From Paraburkholderia phenoliruptrix (GTDB lineage Bacteria; Pseudomonadota; Gammaproteobacteria; Burkholderiales; Burkholderiaceae), in contig NZ_CADIKB010000006.1 in NCBI RefSeq assembly GCF_902859825.1, positions 62,001 through 126,000 of the forward strand: a stretch of 64,000 nucleotides of DNA. The letters are read 5' to 3'. Position numbers and translations under genes: made by a program. Position 1 is the stretch's first letter, and each line of letters starts with the position of its first letter. Below are positions 9,679-19,013 of the stretch, in pieces. A model generated the notes under the pieces. That model was not told the origin of the DNA. It saw nothing but the letters and a program-made list of their open reading frames with translations, and ran no database searches.

Positions 9679-10020
9679 ATGCGAAACAATTTCCTTCGCC
9701 GTGGATGGAGGGGACTCATTGCCGGCGCCGCGCTCGTCGCGGGCGCCGGGGTGCTGTCCGCGTGGGCCGAAACGCCCGGCCAGGTGGTCATCAAAAACTT
9801 TATGTTTTCGCCGATGGCGCTCACGATCAAGGCCGGAACGACCGTGACGTGGAAAAACCTCGACGGCGAGCCGCATACGGTCGTCAACGATGCGGGCATG
9901 TTCCGCTCGGCAGCGCTCGATCAGAACGATACTTACCAGTTCAAGTTCGACAAGCCGGGCGTGTACAACGTGTTTTGCGGCATTCATCCGAATATGAAAG
10001 AGACGATCACCGTCCAGTAA
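9679..10020 (+). CDS. periplasmic cupredoxin (amicyanin/plastocyanin-like)
   Basis: Small blue-copper electron carrier. The 113-residue precursor has a signal peptide (residues 1 to about 30, ending LSAWA) and a single cupredoxin domain. A complete type-1 copper site is visible: His66 in EPHTV, Cys100, His103 and Met106 in FCGIHPNM. GGAG lies 8 bases before the ATG. It follows the Tat-exported phosphoesterase closely and probably shares its transcript. The electron partner is not evident in the window. Confidence 0.9.
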   Translation: MRNNFLRRGWRGLIAGAALVAGAGVLSAWAETPGQVVIKNFMFSPMALTIKAGTTVTWKNLDGEPHTVVNDAGMFRSAALDQNDTYQFKFDKPGVYNVFCGIHPNMKETITVQ

Positions 10021-10608
10021 GTGGGAGCACGCCGCGCGCGAGCCGCCAAGTGTTTCGATTTCGCCATAGTGGTTTTGTGCCGAAATATCGGCGAAACGCG
10101 CCAATTTTCCGCTCTGGGGAGAAGGCGGGGGCGACTGCGAACGGCGGTGCGCGCGAGCAGAATGTCCTGCTTTTTGCCGCGCGCGGGGCTGCGAGAAAAG
10201 CACTCCGTTTAGTGGATCGCGCAACCATTTTCATGCGTGCGTTGCGCGCATGTTTGAAGCGTGCCTGCCGCCCAGCAGTTAAAATCCGCCAAAACAGGCC
10301 TGCTTATTGCGTGTTAACGGGCCCCGCACCCGCTGCCGGCTTCAATGCTGCGCGCAGCGGGCCTTCGCAGCGGAGGACCGGTCGGGTCAACGCGCTGAGG
10401 TTTGTCGCATAGGCATGCGGCGTTGAACGTTTTACCTGCTTTTCCAGGCTCTAATGCGATCTGCCGAACAGACGTTTGAAGCAGAGCGAGTCGTGTTGTC
10501 GCTATCGGACGAGAGAGTTACATTCTTCCAGCAGCGTTTGCATCGACCGTGCGAATTGTGTGATCAGGCCTGATGGAGCGTCAGACGGAAGAATTGCGGA
10601 GTATTACG
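10021..10608. other. intergenic region without recognised features
   Basis: About 590 bp between the cupredoxin gene and the next membrane protein gene. I see no open frame with a ribosome binding site, no strong terminator and no repeat. It presumably carries the promoter of the 10609 gene. Confidence 0.5.
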
Positions 10609-11448
10609 ATGTACAACGATCCTGACTTGCCTCATGTTCGCGCGGACAACGACGATGTGGACTTCGATAACGGAACGGCTGAAACAACCGGCGTGACGCC
10701 GCGCTTCGGACGCCTCGCGCTGTGCGTGGCGGCGGCGAGCGCGCTTGCGTTCGGCGTCGTCGGTACCGTGGCTTACGGCGTGTGGTTCAACAGCGATCAG
10801 CAGACCTACGCGGAGGCCATCGCCCGCGCGCGCCAGGCGCTACGCATGCCTGCTCCGGGTAACGCGGCGGCCGTGCTGGCGAAATCGTCGGAGGGAACCG
10901 GCAGTCCGCTTGCCATGAACGTCGACGTCGCGCCGCCCGCCGCGACGGTGCCGGCAGCGCCGCCGAGCCCGCCCCTCGTGACCTCCGCGCTCGGTGCACC
11001 GACGCGGAATCCCGGCGTTGCCCCCACCACGCCCGCGGACACCATCGCGTTGCTCGACTTGCCGGCCATTCCGGCGCAGCCGTCGGCATCTTCCGTTGAC
11101 GAGAGTCGCAAGCCGTCGACATGGACCGGGCAGATCTCCCGTCCCGACGAGGAAGAAGAAGTGCTGGCGGACAACTCCTCCGACGCACCCTCGACCGCAG
11201 CGGCGGCAGCAGCCCTCTCGCCTCGCGCCGTGCCGACTGTCGCACGCGCTCCCGAAGCTGCGGCGCCGCAGCTCGCCTCCGCGCGCCCCGCGCGTGAAGC
11301 GAGATACGCCCAGCAGGAACGACGCGCGTCGGCGTCGAGCCCGCGGCGGAAAAGCAATCTCTTTGCACGAATGGGTTCGTTCTTTCGACGCGTGAGCTAT
11401 CGACAACATGGCAGCGGAAGCCAGCAAGACCTCTACTCGCATCCCTGA
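10609..11448 (+). CDS. Ala/Pro-rich single-pass membrane protein, unknown function
   Basis: Not recognised. The 279-residue product has an acidic N terminus (DNDDVDFDNG), one clear membrane segment (LALCVAAASALAFGVVGTVA, residues about 37-56), and then a long low-complexity Ala/Pro/Ser region. The C terminus is strongly basic (RRKSNLFARMGSFFRRVSYR). Translation probably starts at 10609, with GGAG 7 bases upstream. An in-frame ATG at 10573 has a poorer site. Its 3' end overlaps the diguanylate cyclase gene by 41 bp, so the two are co-transcribed. The protein may be a membrane accessory of that enzyme, by position only. Confidence 0.7.
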   Translation: MYNDPDLPHVRADNDDVDFDNGTAETTGVTPRFGRLALCVAAASALAFGVVGTVAYGVWFNSDQQTYAEAIARARQALRMPAPGNAAAVLAKSSEGTGSPLAMNVDVAPPAATVPAAPPSPPLVTSALGAPTRNPGVAPTTPADTIALLDLPAIPAQPSASSVDESRKPSTWTGQISRPDEEEEVLADNSSDAPSTAAAAAALSPRAVPTVARAPEAAAPQLASARPAREARYAQQERRASASSPRRKSNLFARMGSFFRRVSYRQHGSGSQQDLYSHP

Positions 11449-12553
11449 GCCGCTCTTCGCCTGGCGCCCGGGCCGCTTGCGCGCAGGCGGCTGGCGGCTC
11501 ACGCCCGGCCCAGCCACCGTCGCCGTGGCGTCGCTGCTGTGCCTGCTGATCGGCCTGTTGTATCTGGCCACGCAGATCAGAACCGTGTTTTCCGATCAGG
11601 TCAAACAGGAATACGCGAGCCTCGTGCTCGAGGCCGTCGAGCACGCTCAGACGGCGCGCACGCGGGTCGGCGTATGGGAGGAAGTACCGGGCGCGCACGA
11701 CGCCGCGGCGAACGGCTACCGCGAGGCGCGAGCCGAACTGACGCGGCGCCTCGCCTCGCTCGCCGCGCTGGTGAATGCCAGTCCCGCCGGCGCGCCGCGT
11801 ATTCCGTCGTCCGTGTTGTTGCCCGATGCCACGCTCGCGCAAATGGACGCGTTGCTCGGCAACGCGTCGTCCTACTGGCACGCGCAGCGCGATGCGCACA
11901 GCGCCGACATGCGCAAGCGGATCACGCTCGTCTCGCGCATGCTCATTGCGATTGCGGCACTGTTGTTCTGCATGCTGATCACGGCGCTCGGCATGTACGC
12001 GAAGCGCAACCGGCAACTGGCCGGCCAGTCGCACGAATTCGAGCACGCCGCGCTGCACGATCCGATGACGGGCCTCGCCAATCGGCGCAAGCTCGTGGCC
12101 GCGCTGGAGGAGGCCGCCATGCAGGCGTCGAGCGACGCGGGCGAAGGGAAGATCGCCGTGCTGTACATGGACCTCGACGGCTTCAAACAGGTCAACGATT
12201 CGCTCGGCCACCGCGTCGGCGACGAGTTTCTCATCGAGGTTTCAAAGCGCTTTCGCGAATCGGTGCGCAGAGACGACGTCGTCGCGCGAATAGGCGGCGA
12301 TGAATTTGCGGTGCTCGTTCGCCGGTTCTCCGCGCAGGAAGAACTGCGTCACATCGCGCAACGTCTGATTGGCTGCGTGGTGCGCACGGACGAGCAGATG
12401 GGCATGGGCATGGTTCGCGCAAGCATCGGCATCGCCACCTATCCGGATCTCGTCGACGACTATCGCCGCCTCGTGGCTGCCGCCGACGCGGCCATGTACC
12501 AGGTCAAGCGCAGCGGTAAGGACGGCTACGCGTTTGTCTCGCGCGCGTCCTGA
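11408..12553 (+). CDS. membrane-bound diguanylate cyclase (GGDEF)
   Basis: Predicted to make cyclic di-GMP from two GTP. The 381-residue protein has TM1 at about 36-56, a periplasmic sensor region of about 115 residues, TM2 at about 176-197 and a C-terminal GGDEF domain. The active-site motif GGDEF is intact at 296-300. The inhibitory I-site RxxD (RRDD, 287-290) is present at the proper 5-residue distance, so product feedback is expected. DPMTGLANRR opens the domain. The ATG lies inside the preceding gene and has only a weak ribosome binding site, suggesting coupled translation. There is no EAL domain. The periplasmic domain is not one I recognise. Confidence 0.92.
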   Translation: MAAEASKTSTRIPEPLFAWRPGRLRAGGWRLTPGPATVAVASLLCLLIGLLYLATQIRTVFSDQVKQEYASLVLEAVEHAQTARTRVGVWEEVPGAHDAAANGYREARAELTRRLASLAALVNASPAGAPRIPSSVLLPDATLAQMDALLGNASSYWHAQRDAHSADMRKRITLVSRMLIAIAALLFCMLITALGMYAKRNRQLAGQSHEFEHAALHDPMTGLANRRKLVAALEEAAMQASSDAGEGKIAVLYMDLDGFKQVNDSLGHRVGDEFLIEVSKRFRESVRRDDVVARIGGDEFAVLVRRFSAQEELRHIAQRLIGCVVRTDEQMGMGMVRASIGIATYPDLVDDYRRLVAAADAAMYQVKRSGKDGYAFVSRAS

Positions 12554-12584
12554 GGCCCGAGCGCGCGCGAGCCCTGCGCTGCGG

Positions 12585-14243
12585 CTACGCGCTCAGCACC
12601 ATCTCGCCGGCGCCCGCGTTGAATGCCTCATCCCGCCGAGCCTGGCGCGCGCCGGCTGCTGCGGTTCGCGAACGGCCGGGTGTCTTGCGAACCCGCGTGT
12701 CGCGCAGTGCCGGACGTGCATCGACGAGATCCGCGTAGAGTGCAAGATAGTTCGACGTCGACACTTCCCAGCTCGAATCGCGGCTCATCGCATTGCGCTG
12801 CAACGCATGCCACGACGACGGCCGCACGAACGCGGCCAACGCGCGGCCCACCGCATGCACGACGTCATGCACGTCCTCTCCGTCGAACAGGAAGCCGGTC
12901 GCACAGTCTTCCTCGCGCGCCTGATCCGGCGCGTAATCGACAATCGTATCCGCGAGGCCGCCCACGCGCGACGCCACCGGCACCGTGCCGTAACGCATGG
13001 CATAGAGTTGCGTGAGTCCGCAAGGCTCGAAGCGGCTGCCGTGCAGCAGAATATCGGCACCGGCATGCAGCATGTGCGCGCGCCGCTCGTCGTAACCGAT
13101 CTGCACGCCCACGCGGCCCGGCCACGCTGCGGCCAACTCCTGCAGCGCCTCTTCGAGCGCACGCTCGCCCTCGCCGAGAATCGCGAACTGCAAACGTGGA
13201 TGCTGCTCGAGCAGCACGGGCAGCGCGCGTGCCACCACGTCCGCGAGTTTCTGTTGCGTGAGCCGGCTGCCGATCGCGACGAGCGGCGCGAACGGGTCGC
13301 GCGTCAAACCGAACGCCTGTTGCAAGTCGCGCTTGCAGGCCTGCTTGCCGGCCGTGTCGTCGAGCGAATACGGGCGGGCGATGTACGCGTCCGCAGCCGG
13401 ATTCCACATGGACGTGTCGATTCCATTGACGATTCCCGAAAGCTTGGCCGCCTGCGCCTGCAGCACGCCTTCCATTCCGTGACCGAAGCGGGGCGTGAGA
13501 ATTTCGCGCGCATAGCGCCGGCTGACGGTCGTGACGCGGTCCGCGTGCACGATACCCGCCTTCATCATGCTAAGGGATCCGTAATATTCGATGCTGCGTT
13601 CGTCGCTCAGTGCGGGCACGAGCAACTCCGGCGGCACGCCGATCCAGCCGCCCATCGCGAGCGGATGATTGCCCTGGAAGGCCAGGTTGTGAATCGTGAA
13701 GACGCTTTTTGCTGCAACGCCTGCGAGACGCATATAGAGCGGCGTGAGACCCGCATGCCAATCGTGCGCGTGCACGATGTCGGGGCGTTTCAGATTGCGA
13801 ACGCCTCGCGCTACCCGGGTGGCGGCTGCCGCTAGCGAGGCGAAGCGCGTCAGGTTGTCGAGGTAGTCGCGTCCTTGCGGGTCCCGGTACAAGCCTTCGC
13901 GCGCAAACAGGTGGTCCATTTGCAGCAGCAGCACCGTCACGCCGCTATCCGGCATGCGCGCGCGTAACAGACGCGCATCGCCGCCCGGGAGGCCGGTCAT
14001 GCGCGCTACCGGCGTGACGTCGACGGCGCGCGCGAGCGCCGCCGGATACGCGGGCATCAGGATCGAGACGTCGACGCCGGTATCCTGCAAGGCTGCGGCA
14101 TAGGCGCTGACCATGTCGCCAAGTCCGCCGGTTTTGGCGAGAGGAAGGGCTTCGGAAGCGACAAGAAGAACGTTAAGCGGCAAGGTGGCCCCCAAAGGAC
14201 GCGTTTTTTGCACTTGTGCAGTGCGGCGGAAACACAGGGCCAT
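12585..14243 (-). CDS. glgA: glycogen synthase
   Basis: GT5 glycosyltransferase extending alpha-1,4-glucan from ADP-glucose. The N-terminal donor-binding motif KTGGLGDM is present, with HAHDWHAGL, FTIHNLAFQG, NGIDTSMWNP and the C-terminal loop SRFEPCGLTQLYAMRYG. 552 residues, slightly longer than usual because of a basic C-terminal tail (about 40 residues after LYADLVDA). The start at 14243 has no good ribosome binding site, and a start a few codons in, just before LNVLLVASEA, is possible. No glgB or glgC lies beside it. glgX is 25 kb away on the other strand. Confidence 0.92.
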   Translation of the reverse strand: MALCFRRTAQVQKTRPLGATLPLNVLLVASEALPLAKTGGLGDMVSAYAAALQDTGVDVSILMPAYPAALARAVDVTPVARMTGLPGGDARLLRARMPDSGVTVLLLQMDHLFAREGLYRDPQGRDYLDNLTRFASLAAAATRVARGVRNLKRPDIVHAHDWHAGLTPLYMRLAGVAAKSVFTIHNLAFQGNHPLAMGGWIGVPPELLVPALSDERSIEYYGSLSMMKAGIVHADRVTTVSRRYAREILTPRFGHGMEGVLQAQAAKLSGIVNGIDTSMWNPAADAYIARPYSLDDTAGKQACKRDLQQAFGLTRDPFAPLVAIGSRLTQQKLADVVARALPVLLEQHPRLQFAILGEGERALEEALQELAAAWPGRVGVQIGYDERRAHMLHAGADILLHGSRFEPCGLTQLYAMRYGTVPVASRVGGLADTIVDYAPDQAREEDCATGFLFDGEDVHDVVHAVGRALAAFVRPSSWHALQRNAMSRDSSWEVSTSNYLALYADLVDARPALRDTRVRKTPGRSRTAAAGARQARRDEAFNAGAGEMVLSA

Positions 14244-14400
14244 AAAACAGCAAGCGCTGTGCCCGCCACGCGCAGGCTTGGGGCGCCTTCATGCTAGTGT
14301 GTTACGCGGCTTACTGCCAGTTACAAAAGCTGCGTTCGCGCTCCGCGGGGTGGGCGTTTTTTCACGTGCGTGTAGTTTTGACGTTGCGCTTGTGCGCGCG

Positions 14401-14430
14401 AAAAAAAGCCGTCGCCCGGGGCGACGGCTT
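14401..14430 (-). terminator. rho-independent terminator of the symporter operon
   Basis: On the minus strand a 10-bp GC stem, GCCGTCGCCC pairing with GGGCGACGGC, is followed by seven T residues. It lies about 40 bp after the symporter stop and before glgA, so glgA is probably transcribed separately. Confidence 0.88.
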
Positions 14431-14468
14431 CTTGCCGGGAGCAGCGGCAGGGCTGGAGCAGGGCGCGG

Positions 14469-15941
14469 TCAATGCGCCGATGCGTGCGTGTGCCCGACGC
14501 GCCCGCTTTGCGTCATTGCACTGACGATAATGAAGACGATGATATTGACCGCGAGCGCGACAAAACCGATGTTCACGTCCTTGAGCGCGTCGGGTAGAAA
14601 CGGCATCAACTGGCCGATCGTCAGATGCATCGTCGTGGTGATCGCCACCACCGCGACGCCCGCCACGATTCCGCAGAACGCCCCTTGCTTCGTGGCCCGA
14701 TTGCGCGGAAAGAGGCTGCAGACGACGGCCGGAAACAGCTGTGTGACGAAGCTGTAGCCCATCAGCAGCAAGGCCACGATGGTTTCGCCGCCGTGCAGCG
14801 TAAAGGCGACCGCCACCAGCGCGACGACAGGCACGAGAATGCGCGCGAGATTCGCGACTGCGGCGTCGGACGCGTTGCGGTTCACCATGCCGCGATACAC
14901 GTCGTTCGCGAGCAGCGTGGATGCCGACGTGAGGATCATCGAGCCCGGCACCAGCGCGGTCAGAATGCCGGCCGCGCCGATTACACCGACGAACCACGGG
15001 TCGAAGGTCTGCAAGGAAAGACGGAACAGCGACAGGTCGATGTCGCCGCCTTTCAGCCCCGGCACTTTCAGCGTGGCCGCGAAGCCGACGAAGAACACGA
15101 AGAGCAGAATCAGCTGGTAGAGCGGCAGCACCATCGCGTTGCGGCGGAAGATGCGCTCGTCTTTCGCGGTGAAGATCGAGCCGAACGTATGCGGCCACAT
15201 GAAAAAGCCGAGTGCCGTGAGCAGCACCGTGGACTGGAACCACGTCACGCTCGAGCCTTTCGCCGGGAACGTCAGGAAGCCGGGACGGGCCGTGTCGATG
15301 GCATGGAACATCTCGCCGAGGCCGCCATAGTAGTGCAGCGGCAGATAGATCCCGAGAAAGAGAACGATCGCCAGAATCAGCAGGTCTTTGACGACCGAGT
15401 TCCATGCGGAGCCGCGCACGCCGGAGACGATCACATACGCGGTCACGACCGCGGCGCCGATCCAGATGGCGGCCGTCGACGAGATCGCGCCATACGAAGC
15501 CGTCGCGACAATAATGCCGAGGCCCTTCAACTGCAGCACGAGGTAAGGAATCAGCGCGGCCACACCGACCAGCGCGACGAGCGTGCCGAGCGCCGGGCTG
15601 TCGTATTTGCGGGTAAAGAAATGCGGCTGCGACACGAGACGCTGCTGTTTCGCAAAACGCCAGATGGGCGGCAGCATCCAGTACGACAGAATGTACGCAA
15701 GCGTGCCGTACGCGAGAATGTAATAGACGGCCGCGCCTTTGCCGTACGCAAAGCCGCTGCCGCCGAGGAACGTAAACGTCGTGTAGATCTCGCCGGCCAT
15801 GAGCAGGAACACGAAGGCGGTGCCGAAACTGCGGCCGCCCACGGTCCACTGTTCGAGGCTCATGTCGTGGCCATGCTTCGCGCGCACGCCGAGAAACAGC
15901 GCAAACAGCGTGATGGCTGCAATGATGACAAGTGCGCTCAT
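14469..15941 (-). CDS. sodium:solute symporter family transporter (MctP-like)
   Basis: Inner-membrane secondary transporter, 490 residues, with about 13 hydrophobic segments. It shows SSS family landmarks: TVGGRSFG, FTFLGGSGFAYGKGAAVYY near the N terminus and GILTALVPGSMILTSASTLLANDVYR in the second half. Members paired with a small DUF3311 protein, as here, are usually monocarboxylate or related organic-acid carriers; the substrate is inference. GAGGAGG stands 7 bases before the ATG. The start overlaps the DUF3311 stop in an ATGA, so the two are coupled. A strong terminator follows. Confidence 0.88.
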   Translation of the reverse strand: MSALVIIAAITLFALFLGVRAKHGHDMSLEQWTVGGRSFGTAFVFLLMAGEIYTTFTFLGGSGFAYGKGAAVYYILAYGTLAYILSYWMLPPIWRFAKQQRLVSQPHFFTRKYDSPALGTLVALVGVAALIPYLVLQLKGLGIIVATASYGAISSTAAIWIGAAVVTAYVIVSGVRGSAWNSVVKDLLILAIVLFLGIYLPLHYYGGLGEMFHAIDTARPGFLTFPAKGSSVTWFQSTVLLTALGFFMWPHTFGSIFTAKDERIFRRNAMVLPLYQLILLFVFFVGFAATLKVPGLKGGDIDLSLFRLSLQTFDPWFVGVIGAAGILTALVPGSMILTSASTLLANDVYRGMVNRNASDAAVANLARILVPVVALVAVAFTLHGGETIVALLLMGYSFVTQLFPAVVCSLFPRNRATKQGAFCGIVAGVAVVAITTTMHLTIGQLMPFLPDALKDVNIGFVALAVNIIVFIIVSAMTQSGRVGHTHASAH

Positions 15942-16153
15942 GGGCGGACCTCCTCGCTATCGGCCGCAATCTGCCGATTCGACGGGTCCAGACGATAGAC
16001 GATCGCCATGATGATCGAACTCAACACTACCCACGCGACGATCCAGCCCAGCACGAACGGCATGCCGAGCAGGAGCGGCTCGACGCGGTTCACAAACGGA
16101 ACACCGAGCAGAATGCCGATGAACGGCAGCGCGGCGAGTACACGAAGCAACAT
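15938..16153 (-). CDS. DUF3311 small membrane protein
   Basis: 71 residues with two hydrophobic segments (LLRVLAALPFIGILLGVPF and MPFVLGWIVAWVVLSSIIM), each with a conserved proline, and a polar C terminus. This is the standard companion of this type of SSS transporter and is coupled to it by ATGA. GGAG lies 6-7 bases before the ATG. It probably acts as a transporter subunit or assembly partner; that role is inferred. Confidence 0.88.
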   Translation of the reverse strand: MLLRVLAALPFIGILLGVPFVNRVEPLLLGMPFVLGWIVAWVVLSSIIMAIVYRLDPSNRQIAADSEEVRP

Positions 16154-16385
16154 GGGGCAACTCCTCGAACTGTGAGTACGTCTCGTTGAAAGTGCAGCTT
16201 CGCTCGCGACTGTATGCCGGATGCTTCCGTCACGTAAAGTAGTTCAAAAAAATGTAGGCTGTCTGAAAGTTGCGTGCGCATCGATCGGCGCGGCGCCCGC
16301 GAGCTGTTGCTGCGTTGCAATGCGCGCGCGCCGCAACCCGGAACTCGCGGTGCATGCCCGAGCGGCACGCCTTTTCCATGAATTG

Positions 16386-16402
16386 ATATCGCGCCGCGAT
16401 AT
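16386..16402. promoter_or_regulatory. ATATCGCG palindrome, possible operator
   Basis: ATATCGCG-C-CGCGATAT is a perfect 8-bp inverted repeat around one base. It lies in the 368-bp divergent region between the DUF3311/symporter operon and marC. Size and symmetry suit a dimeric repressor (GntR or TetR type). No regulator gene is adjacent, so the assignment is tentative. The rest of 16154-16521 shows nothing else I can name. Confidence 0.4.
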
Positions 16403-16521
16403 GATGCTGGCCACGCAGCGTACGCAGGCTCTGGAGGTTTCGCGCCTCCGGTTCAACCACACGGCACGGCACGCCCCGCAGCAGTCGCAATGCCCGGGCG
16501 GCCGCTCGATACGGATCGCAT

Positions 16522-17202
16522 ATGGTCGAAAGTCTGATCTCGGACATTCTGTTTGGCTTCACGGGGCTCATCAGCATCATCAACCCTATCGGCGTGGCCT
16601 TTGTCTTTCTTGACCGCACCGCTTCGCTGACGACCGAAGAACGCACGGCGCTCGCGAGAAAGATCGCGATCAATGTCGTTTGCGTGCTGCTGGTGGCGTT
16701 TTTCATCGGTACGCCGATCCTGCATTTCTTCGGCATTTCGATGGAGGCGCTGCGCATCGGCGGTGGGCTCGCGGTCGCGGTGGGCGGCTGGCAGATGCTG
16801 AATGCGCCCGACACGCAGCCCGCCGAGCAGCCGGGCGTGAAGCGCGTGGACGCCGAAAACGCAAAGGCTCGGGCGTTCTTCCCACTGACGATTCCGCTGA
16901 CCACCGGGCCCGGCTCCATCGCCACGGCCATCGCGCTGACCGCCAACCGCACGCACAAGCTTTCCGAGTTCGTGCTGTCGGGCATTGCGTCGGTCGTGAT
17001 CACACTCGCGGTTGCACTGACCGTGTATCTGGTCTACAGCCGCTCGGTGGTGTTCGCCCGCTATCTCGGCGCCGAAGGCACCAAGGTGGCCATGCGCGTT
17101 TCTTCGTTTCTGTTGTTGTGCATCGGCGTGCAGATCATGCTGACCGGCTTCTCCGAATTCCTGATTCCCATTGCGACGATGCCACCGGCGGTGAGCCGTT
17201 GA
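16522..17202 (+). CDS. MarC family integral membrane protein
   Basis: UPF0056/MarC protein of unknown biochemical role, 226 residues with six hydrophobic segments. Family landmarks are the N-terminal INPIG (FTGLISIINPIGVAFVFLD), GGWQML and FFPLTIPLTTGPGSIATAIAL. The product starts MVESLISD. The ribosome binding site is weak. It converges on the CobT-like gene, whose stop is about 30 bp away. Older links of marC to antibiotic resistance have not held up. Confidence 0.9.
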   Translation: MVESLISDILFGFTGLISIINPIGVAFVFLDRTASLTTEERTALARKIAINVVCVLLVAFFIGTPILHFFGISMEALRIGGGLAVAVGGWQMLNAPDTQPAEQPGVKRVDAENAKARAFFPLTIPLTTGPGSIATAIALTANRTHKLSEFVLSGIASVVITLAVALTVYLVYSRSVVFARYLGAEGTKVAMRVSSFLLLCIGVQIMLTGFSEFLIPIATMPPAVSR

Positions 17203-17233
17203 GCATGAAACCCGGCAACAGGCTCGCGTCGGG

Positions 17234-19006
17234 TCAGCGCACGAGCAGCATGGAGCTCAGCACCGAGAACACCGTCGACGGCAATTGCGTGAGACGGCTC
17301 ACGACCACGTTGTGCGGATAGAAGTCCTCGACGGCATCGGTCAGCACGCCGATGCCGACGAGCTCGATGCCGCGCTGGCCGATTGCCGCCACGCGTTCGC
17401 GCAGATCGCTGCGCAGCACCTGCGGGTCGCCGTCGCCGGTGGACGGATAGCCGTCCGAAAACACCATCAGGATGCGACGCCCGGCGGGATGGTCCGCGAG
17501 CCGCGCGGCCGCCCAGGCCAGCGCCTCGCCGTCCGGATTCTCGTGGCCGCAGTCGAGCGCGGCAATGCCGCTCATATCGGTCGCGCCGAAGCGCTTGTAG
17601 ACCTTCAGATCGAGGCGTTCGACGAAGCGGTTGTAGCGCCGCAAATCCGCGCCGGCCGCGCGCTGCCGCTCGTAGAGCTGCCGCATCGGCGCCGACTCGA
17701 GCGAGCAGTAGCCGAGCACCTCGCAATCGAACGATAGCTGCGTGAGCGCATCGCACAAGGCACTGGCGCAGAGCCGCGCGAGTTCGATCTTGCGGCCCGC
17801 CATCGAACCGCTGCGATCGATCAGCAGCGTCACCGCCACGTCGCGGCCTTTGGACGGCCGCTGCGTGCGAAACGGCGTGCGGTAGCCCGGCGAAGTCGCG
17901 AGCCGCGCGAGCGCCGTGCGGTCGAGCTCGCCACGCTCCTGCTCGCGGCGCCAGCGGATGCGCTCGTCGGCGCTGAGCGCACGCTCCAGCTTGTCCTTCA
18001 GCGGTGCGGTGTCCGCGCGCGCCCGCGCCCGCAAATCACGCCATGCGCCACTGTCGCCCTGGCCGGTAAGGTCGGTGATTTCATCGAACTCGGTCGCGAG
18101 CGGCCGCGACAGCTGCGGCCGCGCGAAACCTCGCGGCCCGCCTGCCGCGTCGTGCGAGTCACCGGATGGCTGCTGTGCGCCGGCCAGCGTCTGCGCCATG
18201 CCGACGGCGTGCTCCGACTGCGCGCCGCGGCTTTTGTCCGCAGGCGGCGAGGTCGCGGCGTTGTCCGCCTCGTCCGCGTGATCGGCGGGGTCGGCGTCCG
18301 GCAGCGGCGAATCGTCGAATGGAGCGGACGAGGGCGCCGTGTCCGTGTCGATATCTTCCACCGGGCCGGCCGTAAAGGTCATTGTGTTGACGTCGCCCGC
18401 CGACAGGGCGCGCACGCGCGCGACCAGTGCGTGCGCCGCGTCGATGCTCTCTGCGGTCGAGCCGCTCGCGCGCGCCTGCGTGAGGATGTCGCCGGCGGCA
18501 TGCAGGGCGGCGAGCAGCGAGTGGCTCGCCTCCGCGGCGGTGGGTTGTTCGTCCCACAAGGCGCGCTCGACGAGCCACACGAGCCGGTCGCGCCAATGCA
18601 GTTTCGGCCAGCGCAGACACGCGCGCTCGGCGGCATGGACGCGCAATGCGCCGATGAACCAGCGCGCGCCCGGATATTCGTCGAGCAGTTGCGCGCACAC
18701 CCGGCGATCGTCGATCACCTGTGCCAGATTGGCCGTGACGCCTCGCGGCAATGCGTCGAGTTCGCCCGGCGACGCATGTTTTGCCCGCGCGACCAGCAGA
18801 TCGAGGTAGCCGATCAGCACGTCGCGCTCGACGCCGCCTTCCAGCGCGTAGTCGGGTATCACAATGCGGCCCGGTTCGACGCGCGGGCCGTCGGGACTGA
18901 AGACGACCGCGACGCCGTACTGCCCGGTCAGCACACGCGCAATCTTGCCGAGCGTCGATTCGAACGCGAAGCCGCGAGTGTCGCGCAGTGCATGCCGGGC
19001 GTTCAT
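17234..19006 (-). CDS. CobT-like VWA-domain protein
   Basis: 590 residues resembling the CobT subunit of aerobic cobaltochelatase. An N-terminal helical region has CobT-like phrases (TGQYGVAVVF, YLDLLVARAKHA). A long acidic linker rich in Asp, Ala and Pro follows (about residues 215-290). The C-terminal VWA domain has a complete MIDAS DxSxS (DRSGS, near residue 394), then GRKIELARLCASALCDAL and GENPDGEALAWAA-type sequence (seen here as GHENPDGEALAWAA). The gene starts 7 bp after the AAA+ gene stop and forms an operon with it. No cobalamin biosynthesis gene is nearby, so a chelatase role is doubtful. A MoxR/VWA-type chaperone or metal-insertion role is the alternative. Confidence 0.82.
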   Translation of the reverse strand: MNARHALRDTRGFAFESTLGKIARVLTGQYGVAVVFSPDGPRVEPGRIVIPDYALEGGVERDVLIGYLDLLVARAKHASPGELDALPRGVTANLAQVIDDRRVCAQLLDEYPGARWFIGALRVHAAERACLRWPKLHWRDRLVWLVERALWDEQPTAAEASHSLLAALHAAGDILTQARASGSTAESIDAAHALVARVRALSAGDVNTMTFTAGPVEDIDTDTAPSSAPFDDSPLPDADPADHADEADNAATSPPADKSRGAQSEHAVGMAQTLAGAQQPSGDSHDAAGGPRGFARPQLSRPLATEFDEITDLTGQGDSGAWRDLRARARADTAPLKDKLERALSADERIRWRREQERGELDRTALARLATSPGYRTPFRTQRPSKGRDVAVTLLIDRSGSMAGRKIELARLCASALCDALTQLSFDCEVLGYCSLESAPMRQLYERQRAAGADLRRYNRFVERLDLKVYKRFGATDMSGIAALDCGHENPDGEALAWAAARLADHPAGRRILMVFSDGYPSTGDGDPQVLRSDLRERVAAIGQRGIELVGIGVLTDAVEDFYPHNVVVSRLTQLPSTVFSVLSSMLLVR

Positions 19007-19013
19007 GCGGGCG

